Shown here: piece by piece, positions 43,467 to 53,533 of the stretch
How the letters are laid out: every line of letters begins with the position of its first letter
Position numbering within the stretch: position 1 is the first letter of the stretch
Source of the DNA: Phyllobacterium trifolii
GTDB lineage: Bacteria; Pseudomonadota; Alphaproteobacteria; Rhizobiales; Rhizobiaceae
Direction of reading: 5' to 3'
NCBI RefSeq assembly: GCF_014192095.1
Contig: NZ_JACHXN010000014.1
Span: 85,231-149,230, forward strand
DNA: 64,000 nt
Notes under the pieces: generated by a model
Databases searched by the model: none
Told to the model about the DNA's origin: nothing
Seen by the model: the letters and a program-made list of their open reading frames with translations, nothing else
Program-made: the position numbers and the translations under genes

Positions 43467-45384
43467 GCGCCCACAGGCCAGTTTGTTCGGTGCAGCCCTT
43501 TTGGCTTGTACGGCGCTCGTTTCGCCCGCCCATGCATTCGATCTTTTCGGAATTCATCTTTGGGGTGAAAAGAAGGATGCCGATGCTGATGCGGTGATCG
43601 CTGACCCGCACAAATACACCGTCGAGATTGCTTCAAACGAAGACAAGGACACCAAAAAGCTCGTAGAAGGGGCGTCCAGCCTCATCGCGGACGAGGACAA
43701 GCCTGCTTCGGGGGCGGCTGGATTGCTGGCCAAGGCGCGGGGTGATTATCGCCGGATTCTCGGTGCGCTGTATGCAGAAGGCCGCTACGGCGGCACGATC
43801 AGCATCAAGGTCGATGGACGGGAAGCCAGCGATATTCCACCTGACGCTGATCTGGCCAACCCGGCACCCGTGGTGATCTCCGTCGATCCCGGACCGCAGT
43901 TCCTGTTTGCTACTGCCCGTGTCGAGAACATGGCCCCGCCCACACTCGACCGGAAGGACATGGTTGACCGGCCGGAAAAGCAGGGTTTTGCGCCCGGCGA
44001 TATCGCGAGGTCAACGGCGATCGTCAAGGCGGAACGGCTTGCCGTCGATGCGTGGCGCGAGCAGGGCCACCCGAAAGCGAAGATCGTATCGCGCAACGTG
44101 CTTGCGGATCACGACAACAACAAGGTCGACGCAACGATCGACGTCGATCCCGACCGTCGCGCGGCCTTTGGTCCCGTTAGGGTGACTGGCACCGAGCGCA
44201 TGGATCCCGAGTTCGTCGCCTTCATCACTGGTCTGCAGCCGGGCGTCGAGTACGACCCAGACGAAATCGAGCGGGCAAAGAAGCGCCTGTCGCGCCTCGA
44301 AGTGTTCCGTTCGGCCCGCATCGAAGAAGCTGATACGATTACTGATAACGGTTTGTTGCCGATCACGGTCGCCGTTCAGGAACAGAAGCTGCGGCGCTTC
44401 GGCCTCGGCGGATCATATTCGACTCTGGACGGTGCGGGTCTGGATGCCTATTGGCTTCACCGCAACCTGTTCGGACGTGCCGAACGCCTGCGGTTCGATG
44501 CCAAGATCGGTGGCATTGGCGCACAATCCTATAGTCCCGAGGATTATAATTACACACTTGGCGTGACCTTCACCAAACCCGGCGTCTATACACCCGATAC
44601 GGATTTCTTTTCCTCCCTGATTGGCAGGCGGGAAGTTCTGGATGCCTATACCCAGACTTCGATCACAGCCGAAGCAGGTTTCACGCAGATTTTCTCGGAT
44701 GAACTGACCGGAAAGATAAGTGCAATTGTCTCCAAGTCCCGCTTCGACGATGACTTTTTCGGCAAACGGGATTTCTTGACTGCCGGTCTCCTCGGTGGTC
44801 TTACCTATGACAGCCGGGACAGCAAGGTCGATCCGTCACGGGGCTATTTCCTTGAGGGACTGATTTCGCCATTCTATGAATTCGAGTACGGCAATTTCGC
44901 CACCAAGTTCACTGCCGAAGGCCGCACCTATTACAGTTTCGATGCCGACAATCGTTTTATCCTCGCTGGCCGCCTGAAGCTCGGCTCCATCGTTGGCGCC
45001 GAGGTTTCTGAATTGCCGCCGGACCAGCTGTTCTTTGCCGGTGGTGGCGGCTCGATCCGTGGCTACGCCTATCGCAACGTCGGTGTCAACGTGACCCGCG
45101 ATGGCGAGACATTTGTCATTGGCGGCCGCTCGTTGGTCGAAAGCTCGGTCGAAGCGCGCATCCGCATGACAGATACGATCGGCGTCGTTGGCTTTGTCGA
45201 TGCAGGTTATGTTGGCGAAGAGTCGTTTCCAGATTTCGCCGATCAGATGCGGCTCGGCGTCGGTGCTGGTCTGCGCTATAATACTGGCCTGGGTCCGATA
45301 CGGCTCGATTTCGCGGTGCCGCTCGATCGAACGAACGACGATCCCGATTTTGCTTTCTACGTTGGCATAGGACAGGCGTTTTGA
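43447..45384 (+). CDS. tamA: TamA: outer-membrane Omp85-family assembly protein
   Basis: 645 residues. A signal peptide (MAVNRSKRPQ, then ASLFGAALLACTALVS, cut after AHA) is followed by POTRA-like domains (about 60-300) and a 16-strand-type beta barrel. The barrel keeps the Omp85 motif family RGY (GGGGSIRGYAYRNVG) and a terminal aromatic strand ending in Phe. With TamB it forms the TAM complex, which helps insert outer-membrane proteins and move lipids. The ATG used lies in the terminal repeat of the upstream element, so codons 1-6 are element-derived. There is no good ribosome-binding site. No other ATG occurs before the mature part. It overlaps tamB by 4 bases. Confidence 0.92.
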   Translation: MAVNRSKRPQASLFGAALLACTALVSPAHAFDLFGIHLWGEKKDADADAVIADPHKYTVEIASNEDKDTKKLVEGASSLIADEDKPASGAAGLLAKARGDYRRILGALYAEGRYGGTISIKVDGREASDIPPDADLANPAPVVISVDPGPQFLFATARVENMAPPTLDRKDMVDRPEKQGFAPGDIARSTAIVKAERLAVDAWREQGHPKAKIVSRNVLADHDNNKVDATIDVDPDRRAAFGPVRVTGTERMDPEFVAFITGLQPGVEYDPDEIERAKKRLSRLEVFRSARIEEADTITDNGLLPITVAVQEQKLRRFGLGGSYSTLDGAGLDAYWLHRNLFGRAERLRFDAKIGGIGAQSYSPEDYNYTLGVTFTKPGVYTPDTDFFSSLIGRREVLDAYTQTSITAEAGFTQIFSDELTGKISAIVSKSRFDDDFFGKRDFLTAGLLGGLTYDSRDSKVDPSRGYFLEGLISPFYEFEYGNFATKFTAEGRTYYSFDADNRFILAGRLKLGSIVGAEVSELPPDQLFFAGGGGSIRGYAYRNVGVNVTRDGETFVIGGRSLVESSVEARIRMTDTIGVVGFVDAGYVGEESFPDFADQMRLGVGAGLRYNTGLGPIRLDFAVPLDRTNDDPDFAFYVGIGQAF

Positions 45385-48300
45385 CCCGGATTATCGCAGC
45401 TCTCTTTCTCCTGCTCTTTATGAGCCCAATCCTTGCGCCAGATGCGCAGGCTCAGGACTCTGCAAGCGCCGAAGCTGAGAAATCCTTCTTCCTGAGCTTC
45501 GTACAGAATCAGCTGTCCACACCGAACCGGCAGATCGTCATTTCCGGTATTCAGGGTGTTCTCTCCTCCGAAGCCAGCATAGGCAGCATCACGGTTGCCG
45601 ACCGCGAAGGCGTCTGGCTGAGGGTCACCAATGCCAGGATAGTCTGGAGCCGGCTTGCATTGCTGCGCGGCCGCCTGGATATCAATACGCTCGCCGCCGA
45701 TCGTATCGATATCCTGCGCAAGCCGTTGCCGGACGAGAGCCTGCCTTCTCCGGAGGCGAAGGGTTTCAGTCTGCCGGAACTGCCGCTGGCGGTGATTCTG
45801 CAACAGCTGAATATTGGGCGCATCGCTTTTGGCGATGGTGTTTTTGGTCTCAAGTCCGAAATTTCCCTTGCTGGCAATCTGACGCTCGAAAGCGGGTCGC
45901 TGGATTCGAACTTGCAGGTACAACGCCTTGATGGACCGGGTGGCGAATTCCGGATCAAGGCTGCTTATGCCAATCAAAGTCAGCAGCTCGATCTCGACTT
46001 GACCTTGAACGAGCCGCAAAACGGTATCGTTGCCAACCTCCTCAACATCGAAGGCAAACCGCCGGTTGCTCTTGCATTGAAAGGCTCCGGACCGCTCAGC
46101 GATCTCCTGTTGCAACTGACGCTCGATGCGGCAGGCAAGCGGGTGCTCACCGGCGATACGAAACTCGACCGTCAGAGTGACGGGCTCGGTTTCAAGACCA
46201 ATCTCAACGGTGAAATCGCCGCGCTGATCCCGCCGATTTTTCGGGATTTCTTCGGCAATGAAACGACACTGATCGTCAACGGTGTGATGCGCGACGCCGG
46301 CGGTGTGGGGCTGGACCGCTTGAACATCAAGAGCAATGCTCTGGTGCTTGACGCGAACGGCGAAACGACGAATGACGGCTTCCTGAAGCGCTTGAAGGTC
46401 GATGCGACAATCGCCGACCCGACCGGCAAGAAGGTAATCCTGCCCGTCAAGGGCGGCCAGACGACGGTCGATAAGGCAGTGCTGGCGGTAGGTTTTGGAA
46501 CCAGTACCAACAATGACTGGTCGAGCACTGTCGAAGTGACCAACTTCACCACGGATAGCTTCGCCTCGAAGTCCATCAATCTCGTCGCTAAAGGTCTCGC
46601 GGAGAACATCGACAATCCCACGGCGCGCTCGCTGACCTATAATGTGAATGGCGAAGTCGCCGGTATCACGGCCACGCGCGCGGACATCGCCGAAGCCTTG
46701 GGGGAACTGATCCAGCTCAAGATCAATGGCGACTGGAAAGCCGGAACGCCCGTCAATCTGAAGCAGGCATTGATTGCAGCAAACGGGTTCAGCACGGCTC
46801 TGGCCGGGACCATCGACAAGTTTGCCTACAGGGGCGACATTTTCGTCAAGGCTTCGAGCCTCGCGCCGTTTTCGGCGCTGGCGGGGCGTGATCTCGCCGG
46901 GGCGATCGACCTCAAGGCCAATGGCCTTGTCGAAGCGCTTACCGGGGGCTTCGACCTTATGCTCGATGGCCATGCTACCGGCATGAAGCTTGGTATAGAC
47001 GCGGCAGACAAGGTGCTGGCGGGTGAAACGCGGATCACTGGCGGGGTGGCGCGAGGCGAAGCCGGGGTGAGCGCGAAGAACTTCCGGGTCGAAAATCCGC
47101 AAACGCTGGTAACGGCCAACGGAACTTTCGCGACGGGTGCCGCGAACTTCGATTTCGGCCTCGACCTCACCGATCTCGCGCTTCTTTCCGAGAAGGCAGG
47201 CGGAGCTTTGAAGGTCAAAGGCAGCGCGCGCGGCCAGGACAATATCATCGCCCTCGCTTTCAATGCCGGGGTTCCCGAAGGAACACTTTCCGGCCGCAAG
47301 CTGACGCAGGGCGATCTCACATTCAACGGCACGCTTTACAAGGACATCGTCGATGGCAAGGTCTCGGGACTTGCCTTCCTCGACGGAATCCGCGCTGACC
47401 TTGCGACGGAAATCGCGCTGCGTCAGGACGAAAAGCGGCTGACCAATATCTCGTTCATCGCAGGCGGCACACGGCTTCGTGGTGATGTTACGCAGTCGAA
47501 ACAGGGCCTCTACAACGGCAATCTGACGCTTGCCTCGAGCGATGTCTCGACGGCTGCAGCGCTCTTCCTGGTAGAGGCGACTGGCAAGGCCGATGCCACC
47601 ATTGCCCTCTCGCATGACGACGAGAAACAGAACGTCGACATCAAGGGTCAGATCGACAATCTCAAGGCCAACGACATCGTTGTCGGCAAGGCAGCGATCG
47701 CATTGGCGGCGCAGGACATTTTCAAGGTTCCCTCCGCGAATGGCAGCGTGACTGCATCGGATGTTTCGGCCTCGGGCATCGTCGTCAACAACCTTGACGC
47801 TCAGGCAACGCAGGATGGCAAAACCACCAATTTCAAACTGAACGCCGGATTGAACAATGGCGCAAGGACGTCACTTCAAGGTGCGTTGCAACCAACGGAC
47901 AGGGGCTATCTGCTGTCGCTGGCCAATGCCGAACTTACCCGAGGCGCGCTTGCTGCGCGGCTGGTCCAGCCCGCCGCCATCAACGTCGCGGGCAGCAATG
48001 TGTCCTTCGGCAATATCGTGCTCGATGTCGGGCAGGGCAGGGTTACAGTCGGCGGCGAAGTTGCGGAAACGCTCAATCTTGCCGTTGCAATCCAGAGATT
48101 GCCGCTCGATATCGCCAACACCATCAAGCCTGACCTTGGACTTGGCGGCGAGATAAATGGCACAGCGAAAGTCGGGGGTACAAGGCAAAGGCCCGACGTG
48201 AATTTCGATATGCAGGCCCGCGGGGTCACTGCGGCAGCGCTGAAAAAAGCCGGGCTCGACGCGCTTAACCTGGATGCCAAGGGAACGTCGACCACCGATC

Positions 48301-50003
48301 AGCTCAATGTCGATGCACATCTGACCGGGGCGGGCGGGCTGGATGCTTCGGCAAAAGGCTCGGTGCCGCTGGCGCAGGGACAACTCGGCGTCGATTTCGA
48401 TCTGAAGAGCTTCCCACTGACGGCGCTGAATGGCGTCGTTAAAAACCAGAATCTTGCAGGCGTTATTTCCGGCAGGGGCCGGGTCACCGGTACGTTGCAA
48501 AGACCCAATGCCGAGTTCGACCTGAAAGGCGCGGGGCTTTCCGCCAGACCGTTACAGGAGGCGGGGTTGAGCCCGTTGCAGCTTGCGGCAGCCGGCCGTT
48601 TTGCCAACAATACACTGACGCTTTCCTCGGCCAAAGTCGATGGCCCGCAAGGGTTCACGGTTTCGGCCAGCGGCAATGTTCCGGTGTCCGGGTCAGGCCT
48701 CGGCATCAACGTCACGGGCAATATTCCCTTGTCGTTGGCCAACCGCTTCCTTGCGGATCGAGGCACGCAGGCCAGAGGAAACATCGACCTGACGGCATCC
48801 GTATCTGGCAGCTTCGCTCAGCCGCAGATCAGAGGCATGTTCTCCGCCAATGGAGCCGAGGTCATCGATCCAGAAGCAAATCTCCGCCTGCAGCGCATCA
48901 CCCTGCTCGGCAGCATGGAGGGAACCACCGTCACCATCCGTACGTTCAACGCTAGCTTGTCCACCGGGGGCACCATCAGCGCAACCGGGACGATTTCGAC
49001 CGATGCGGCCGCCAACTTTCCGGCCAACATCGATATCAAACTGGACAAGGCGCGCTATGTGGATGGCACTCTGGTTGCGGCAACCGTGACCGGTGCACTT
49101 GCGGTCAAGGGTCCTCTCACTCGCGATCCTGTCATCTCCGGCAATATCAATATCGACCGGGCGGAAATTACCGTGCCCGAAAGCTTTGGCGGCTCTTCTG
49201 CCGTTATCGATGTCAAGCACAAGGATCCGTCAAAGGCGGTTGAGCAGACGTTGAAACGCGCCAAGGCCGACCAGCCGCAGGTGGCAACGCCAATCGCGCG
49301 TCCAAGCGTGGTACGCCTTGATATAAACGTCACGGCGCCCAACAAGATTTTCATTCGGGGCCGTGGCCTCGATGCGGAAATCGGCGGTTCCGTGCGGATC
49401 ACCGGTCCGGCGACGAACGTCCAGCCGGTCGGTGCATTCGATCTTATTCGCGGAAGGCTGGGCATACTTGGCCAGCGCATCACCTTCACCGAAGGTCAGG
49501 TTACACTTGTCGGCGATCTCGATCCGGACATCAATTTTGTCGCCAGTACGCAAGGCTCCGACATCACTGTGAACGTCATGGTGAGAGGCCGCGTTTCGGA
49601 CTTGGAAATCACCTTCTCGTCGCAACCGGAATTGCCGCAGGACGAGGTCATGGCCCGGTTGATCTTCAATCGCTCGATCAGCGAATTGTCCGCATTCCAG
49701 GTCGCACGGCTCGCTGCGGCAGCGGCCGAGCTTGCCGGTGGTTCGAATTCATCATTGCTGGACAGTCTGCGCAAGAACACCGGGCTCGATGACCTCGATG
49801 TCGTTACTGACAGCAAAGGCAACGCCGGCGTGCGCGCCGGCCGCTATATTCGCGACAATGTTTATCTGGGCGTCGAGGCCGGCGCGGCGGGTTCCACCAA
49901 GGGCACCATCAATCTCGATATTACGCCGAACCTGAAAGCCAAGGGCGCTGTGGGAGCCAATGGCGATTCCGGCGCTGGGCTGTTCTTCGAAAAGGATTAT
50001 TGA
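45381..50003 (+). CDS. tamB: TamB: periplasm-spanning translocation/assembly module protein
   Basis: 1540 residues from a TTG that overlaps the tamA stop. An N-terminal signal/anchor (hydrophobic IIAALFLLLFMSPILAP) is followed by a very long beta-rich body of repeated amphipathic strands, as in AsmA-like/bridge proteins. The C-terminal DUF490 domain is clear: VRLDINVTAPNKIFIRGRGLDAEIGGSVRITG, then GRLGILGQRITFTEGQV, NRSISELSAFQVARLAAAAAELAGG, ending near GAGLFFEKDY. It spans the periplasm from inner membrane to TamA. Length is within the alphaproteobacterial range. A 752-residue antisense frame inside it is a shadow. Confidence 0.95.
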   Translation: MTRIIAALFLLLFMSPILAPDAQAQDSASAEAEKSFFLSFVQNQLSTPNRQIVISGIQGVLSSEASIGSITVADREGVWLRVTNARIVWSRLALLRGRLDINTLAADRIDILRKPLPDESLPSPEAKGFSLPELPLAVILQQLNIGRIAFGDGVFGLKSEISLAGNLTLESGSLDSNLQVQRLDGPGGEFRIKAAYANQSQQLDLDLTLNEPQNGIVANLLNIEGKPPVALALKGSGPLSDLLLQLTLDAAGKRVLTGDTKLDRQSDGLGFKTNLNGEIAALIPPIFRDFFGNETTLIVNGVMRDAGGVGLDRLNIKSNALVLDANGETTNDGFLKRLKVDATIADPTGKKVILPVKGGQTTVDKAVLAVGFGTSTNNDWSSTVEVTNFTTDSFASKSINLVAKGLAENIDNPTARSLTYNVNGEVAGITATRADIAEALGELIQLKINGDWKAGTPVNLKQALIAANGFSTALAGTIDKFAYRGDIFVKASSLAPFSALAGRDLAGAIDLKANGLVEALTGGFDLMLDGHATGMKLGIDAADKVLAGETRITGGVARGEAGVSAKNFRVENPQTLVTANGTFATGAANFDFGLDLTDLALLSEKAGGALKVKGSARGQDNIIALAFNAGVPEGTLSGRKLTQGDLTFNGTLYKDIVDGKVSGLAFLDGIRADLATEIALRQDEKRLTNISFIAGGTRLRGDVTQSKQGLYNGNLTLASSDVSTAAALFLVEATGKADATIALSHDDEKQNVDIKGQIDNLKANDIVVGKAAIALAAQDIFKVPSANGSVTASDVSASGIVVNNLDAQATQDGKTTNFKLNAGLNNGARTSLQGALQPTDRGYLLSLANAELTRGALAARLVQPAAINVAGSNVSFGNIVLDVGQGRVTVGGEVAETLNLAVAIQRLPLDIANTIKPDLGLGGEINGTAKVGGTRQRPDVNFDMQARGVTAAALKKAGLDALNLDAKGTSTTDQLNVDAHLTGAGGLDASAKGSVPLAQGQLGVDFDLKSFPLTALNGVVKNQNLAGVISGRGRVTGTLQRPNAEFDLKGAGLSARPLQEAGLSPLQLAAAGRFANNTLTLSSAKVDGPQGFTVSASGNVPVSGSGLGINVTGNIPLSLANRFLADRGTQARGNIDLTASVSGSFAQPQIRGMFSANGAEVIDPEANLRLQRITLLGSMEGTTVTIRTFNASLSTGGTISATGTISTDAAANFPANIDIKLDKARYVDGTLVAATVTGALAVKGPLTRDPVISGNINIDRAEITVPESFGGSSAVIDVKHKDPSKAVEQTLKRAKADQPQVATPIARPSVVRLDINVTAPNKIFIRGRGLDAEIGGSVRITGPATNVQPVGAFDLIRGRLGILGQRITFTEGQVTLVGDLDPDINFVASTQGSDITVNVMVRGRVSDLEITFSSQPELPQDEVMARLIFNRSISELSAFQVARLAAAAAELAGGSNSSLLDSLRKNTGLDDLDVVTDSKGNAGVRAGRYIRDNVYLGVEAGAAGSTKGTINLDITPNLKAKGAVGANGDSGAGLFFEKDY

Positions 50004-50011
50004 GGAAGACT

Positions 50012-50042
50012 CCGATTATCTCTCCCGCAAGGGGAGAGATAA
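50012..50042. terminator. Palindromic hairpin after tamB
   Basis: CCGATTATCTCTCCC and its complement enclose a short GCAAG-type loop. The stem is 15 bp. The TATCTCTCCC...GGGGAGAGATA core is shared with the arms of the repeat at 40401-40576, so it is a single-hairpin member of the same repeat family. It lies between the 3' ends of tamB and the convergent hydrolase gene and could end transcription on both sides. Confidence 0.65.
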
Positions 50043-50067
50043 TCGGCCTGATCTGTCAGGGCTAACC

Positions 50068-50907
50068 TTATCCCTGCACCACGTCCTGGCGCTGCTCGCC
50101 AAGTCCCTCGATGCCGAGCGTAATGACATCGCCTTCCTTGAGGAACACATTGGGCTTCTGCCCGAGGCCGACGCCGGGAGGCGTACCTGTCGAGATGATA
50201 TCGCCGGGATGCAGGCTCATGAATTGCGACAGGTATGACACGAGATACTTGACGCCATAGACCATCGTTGCCGATGTACCGTTCTGGTAGCGATAGCCAT
50301 TGACATCGAGCCACATTTTCAGGTTCTGCGGATCTTCAATCTCGTCCTTTGTCACCAGCCATGGGCCGGTCGGGCCGAACGTGTCAGCGCTTTTGCCCTT
50401 GGTCCATTGGCCCTGGCGCTCGGCCTGGAAAGCACGCTCCGATACGTCATTGATCAGGCAATAGCCGGCAACATGGTCCATCGCTTCATCTTCGCCGACA
50501 TACTTTGCGTGCTTGCCGATGACTACGCCGAGTTCGACTTCCCAATCAGTCTTGAGCGAGCCGCGCGGGATTTCAACGTTGTCGTTAGGACCAACAATCG
50601 CCGAAGTCGCCTTCATGAAGATGATAGGCTCCGGTGGCACCGTTGCCCCCGTTTCAGCAGCATGGTCGGAATAATTGAGGCCGATGCAGATAAATTTTCC
50701 GGTGCCGGCGACGCAGGGGCCATAGCGGTCTACGTTGACGACGGGCAGGCTTGCCGGATCGATAGCCGCAAGCTTCTTCAGGCCGTCGGGAGAAATTGCA
50801 TCGCCTGCGATGTCTTTGACGTGGGCGGAGAGATCACGCACCTTGCCATCCTTGTCGACAAGACCGGGCTTTTCCTGACCAACAGGGCCATAGCGCAAGA
50901 GTTTCAT
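50068..50907 (-). CDS. Fumarylacetoacetate hydrolase-family protein, probable 2,4-diketo-3-deoxy-sugar-acid hydrolase
   Basis: 279 residues. FAH core marks are ICIGLNYSDHAAETG, the acidic metal ligands in DWEVELGVVIG and the Asp/Glu of LINDVSERAFQ, and the terminal ISTGTPPGVGLG. Such enzymes split carbon-carbon bonds next to 1,3-diketones using Mg or Mn. Next to an SDR and a sugar-acid dehydratase, hydrolysis of a 2,4-diketo-3-deoxy acid to pyruvate and a hydroxy acid (as LRA6 in L-rhamnose or the L-fucose route) is the best reading. Last gene of the operon. Confidence 0.88.
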   Translation of the reverse strand: MKLLRYGPVGQEKPGLVDKDGKVRDLSAHVKDIAGDAISPDGLKKLAAIDPASLPVVNVDRYGPCVAGTGKFICIGLNYSDHAAETGATVPPEPIIFMKATSAIVGPNDNVEIPRGSLKTDWEVELGVVIGKHAKYVGEDEAMDHVAGYCLINDVSERAFQAERQGQWTKGKSADTFGPTGPWLVTKDEIEDPQNLKMWLDVNGYRYQNGTSATMVYGVKYLVSYLSQFMSLHPGDIISTGTPPGVGLGQKPNVFLKEGDVITLGIEGLGEQRQDVVQG

Positions 50908-50934
50908 GGGATAACCTTTTCTTGATTAGAGAGA

Positions 50935-51690
50935 CTAATAGGTGGCACGGCCACCGGAAATATCGAAGACGGCACCGGTCGTGAACGAGCATTCCTCGCT
51001 GGCGATCCATGTGATCAACGATGCCAGCTCTTCGACCTTGCCGAAGCGCTGCATGGGAATTTTCGAGAGCATATAGTCGATGAATTCGGGCTTTAGCTGC
51101 TGAAGGATGGGGGTATCCACCGTGGCAGGGGTAATTGCATTGACGGTGATGCCATCGCCGACAACCTCCTTGCCAAGCGATTTTGTAAGGCCGATGACCG
51201 CCGCTTTCGATGCGCTATAGGCCGAGGCGTTGGGGTTACCTTCCTTGCCTGCGATCGAAGCGACATTGACGATCCGGCCGTAACCGTTCTTCTGCATGAT
51301 AGGCACGACAAAGCGATTGCAGAAGAAAAGCCCATGGATGTTGATGTCGAAGACACGCTTCCACTGATCGATTGGATAATCGGCAACTTTGGCGTTCGGG
51401 CCGGTGATGCCGGCGGAGCAAACCAGAATGTCGATCTTGCCGTGTTTCTCGGCTGTTTCCTTTGCAGCCTTCTCCACTTGATCCGGATCCGAGACGTCAA
51501 GCGTTACACCGTGCGTTGACGACGATCCAAGTGCGTCACGCGCCTCATCGATCTTGGCAGCATCGACATCCCAGAGAGAAACGGTGCCACCTTCCGACAC
51601 AATTCGCTCAGCGGTTTTGAAGCCGATGCCGGAAGCGCCACCGGTAATGACCGCGTGCCGCCCCTCATAGCGCCTGATCGAATTCGCCAT
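50935..51690 (-). CDS. SDR dehydrogenase, probable 2-keto-3-deoxy-sugar-acid 4-dehydrogenase
   Basis: 251 residues, classical SDR. VITGGASGIGFKTAERIV (NAD site, with Asp of WDVDAAKI favouring NAD), CSAGITG, Ser of NVASIAGKEG and YSASKAAVIG (catalytic Tyr, Lys) are intact. Between the FAH hydrolase and the dehydratase genes it fits oxidation of the C4 hydroxyl of a 2-keto-3-deoxy acid, as LRA5 or the L-fucose-route enzyme. Specific substrate not determined. It lies 27 bases before the hydrolase gene and 17 after the dehydratase gene. Confidence 0.88.
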   Translation of the reverse strand: MANSIRRYEGRHAVITGGASGIGFKTAERIVSEGGTVSLWDVDAAKIDEARDALGSSSTHGVTLDVSDPDQVEKAAKETAEKHGKIDILVCSAGITGPNAKVADYPIDQWKRVFDINIHGLFFCNRFVVPIMQKNGYGRIVNVASIAGKEGNPNASAYSASKAAVIGLTKSLGKEVVGDGITVNAITPATVDTPILQQLKPEFIDYMLSKIPMQRFGKVEELASLITWIASEECSFTTGAVFDISGGRATY

Positions 51691-51707
51691 GTTTCCTGCT
51701 CTCCAGG

Positions 51708-53510
51708 TCAGTGATTATCGCGGGGCAGACCCTTGGTCTGGGCGACGCGCTGATACTTCACGGCTGGCTTCAGCACCATGCCCTCATCGAGCTGGCCGAC
51801 CATGCTGCGCTGGATTTCCTGCCACGGTGTCTGGCTTGCCGGATATTTGTAACCGCCCGCCGCGATCAGATCGTCCTTCCGCTTCTGCAACTCCTCGTCG
51901 TCGATCAGAATGTTGGCCGTGCCCTTGTTGAGATCGATGCGCAGATGATCGCCTGAGCGCACGAGCGCCAAGCCGCCATTCACTGCCGCTTCTGGTGAAG
52001 CGTTGAGGATGGACGGCGAGCCGGACGTTCCGGACTGACGCCCGTCACCGAGGCAGGGCAGTGCATGGATCCCCTTCTTCAGAAGGTAAGCCGGAGGTTG
52101 CATGTTCACGACCTCTGCCGCACCCGGGTAGCCTATCGGCCCGGTGCCACGCATGATCAGAATGCTGTTCTCGTTAAGAGCAAGCTTTGGATCATCAATG
52201 CGGTGGTGATAGTCCTCTGGCCCGTCGAATACTTCGGCAATGCCTTCGAACGCTTCCGGATCGTCCGGGTTGGATAGATAGCGCTCGCGGAACTCTTCGG
52301 AGATCACGCTGGTCTTCATGATGGCGCTATCGAATAGATTGCCTTTCAGGTTGATAAAACCGGCCTTCTTCTTCAGCGGCGCGTCGTAGGTCTTGATGAC
52401 GTCCGTGTTGAGATTTTCGGCATTTTCGCAATTTGTGCCGATGCTCTGGCCATTGACGGTCAGTGCGCCTGGATGTGGCAGCTTGCGGGCTTTCATCAAC
52501 TCCGCGACGACGGCGGGAACGCCGCCGGCACGATGGTAGTCTTCGCCGAGATATTCGCCTGCCGGCTGCAGGTTGACCAGCAGCGGCACATCATGTCCGA
52601 TAGCCTGCCAGTCGTCGTTGTCGAGGGGAATGTCGAGGTGGCGGGCGATGGCGTTCAGATGGATTGGTGCATTTGTCGAGCCGCCAATCGCGGAATTGAT
52701 AACGATGGCGTTTTCGAATGCCGCGCGGGTCATGATATCCGAGGGCTTCAGATCTTCCCACACCATATCGACGATGCGCTTGCCGGTATCATAGGCAATC
52801 TGTCCGCGCTCACGATAAGGCGCCGGTATCGCCGCACCGCCGGGCAGTTCCATGCCGAGGGCTTCGGCGAGTGAATTCATCGTGGTCGCGGTGCCCATCG
52901 TGTTGCAATAGCCGACCGACGGAGCCGACGATGCAACGATGTCCATGAACTGGTCATAGTTGATTTCGCCGGATGTGAGCTTCTCGCGCGACTTCCAGAC
53001 GATGGTCCCGGAGCCCGTACGTTCGCCGCGATGCCAGCCGTTGAGCATTGGTCCGACGGAAAGCGCGATAGCAGGGATATTGACGGTCGCCGCGCCCATC
53101 AGCATGGCCGGGGTGGTCTTGTCGCAGCCGATAGTCAGAACGACACCGTCCAGCGGATAGCCGAACAGGACTTCAACGAGGCCAAGATAGGCAAGGTTGC
53201 GGTCGAGTGCGGCGCCTGGGCGCTTGCCGGTTTCCTGGATCGGATGGACCGGAAACTCAAAAGGAATTCCGCCAGCCGCAATGATGCCATCACGCACGCG
53301 CTTGGCCAGCTCGATGTGATGGCGATTGCACGGCGACAGGTCGGAGCCGGTCTGCGCGATGCCGATGATGGGTTTGCCCGATTGCAGCTCGGCGCGGGTC
53401 AGGCCGTAGTTCAGGTAGCGCTCCAGATAGAGCGCTGTCATCCCCGGATTGTCAGGATTGTCAAACCACTCCTGCGAGCGAAGTTTTTTCGGGGTGTGGG
53501 AAGTCGTCAT
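51708..53510 (-). CDS. IlvD/Edd-family sugar-acid dehydratase (L-arabonate dehydratase type)
   Basis: 600 residues from the ATG at 53510 (AGGAG upstream). The frame extends to 53645 inside the permease gene and is ignored. Marks of the sugar-acid branch are [49 protein letters not shown] and [12 protein letters not shown]. These differ from the amino-acid IlvD at 40594-42447. The known branch dehydrates L-arabonate, D-xylonate or D-fuconate to 2-keto-3-deoxy acids with a 2Fe-2S cluster. It follows the permease genes in the operon and feeds the SDR and hydrolase. Exact sugar acid unknown. Confidence 0.93.
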   Translation of the reverse strand: MTTSHTPKKLRSQEWFDNPDNPGMTALYLERYLNYGLTRAELQSGKPIIGIAQTGSDLSPCNRHHIELAKRVRDGIIAAGGIPFEFPVHPIQETGKRPGAALDRNLAYLGLVEVLFGYPLDGVVLTIGCDKTTPAMLMGAATVNIPAIALSVGPMLNGWHRGERTGSGTIVWKSREKLTSGEINYDQFMDIVASSAPSVGYCNTMGTATTMNSLAEALGMELPGGAAIPAPYRERGQIAYDTGKRIVDMVWEDLKPSDIMTRAAFENAIVINSAIGGSTNAPIHLNAIARHLDIPLDNDDWQAIGHDVPLLVNLQPAGEYLGEDYHRAGGVPAVVAELMKARKLPHPGALTVNGQSIGTNCENAENLNTDVIKTYDAPLKKKAGFINLKGNLFDSAIMKTSVISEEFRERYLSNPDDPEAFEGIAEVFDGPEDYHHRIDDPKLALNENSILIMRGTGPIGYPGAAEVVNMQPPAYLLKKGIHALPCLGDGRQSGTSGSPSILNASPEAAVNGGLALVRSGDHLRIDLNKGTANILIDDEELQKRKDDLIAAGGYKYPASQTPWQEIQRSMVGQLDEGMVLKPAVKYQRVAQTKGLPRDNH

Positions 53511-53533
53511 TGCAAGGAGCTCCTGGGTGTCCG

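Noticed and set aside
45357..47615. 752-residue minus-strand open frame
   Set aside because: Lies wholly antisense to tamB, shows no family motif and no ribosome-binding site; produced by the codon bias of the real gene.
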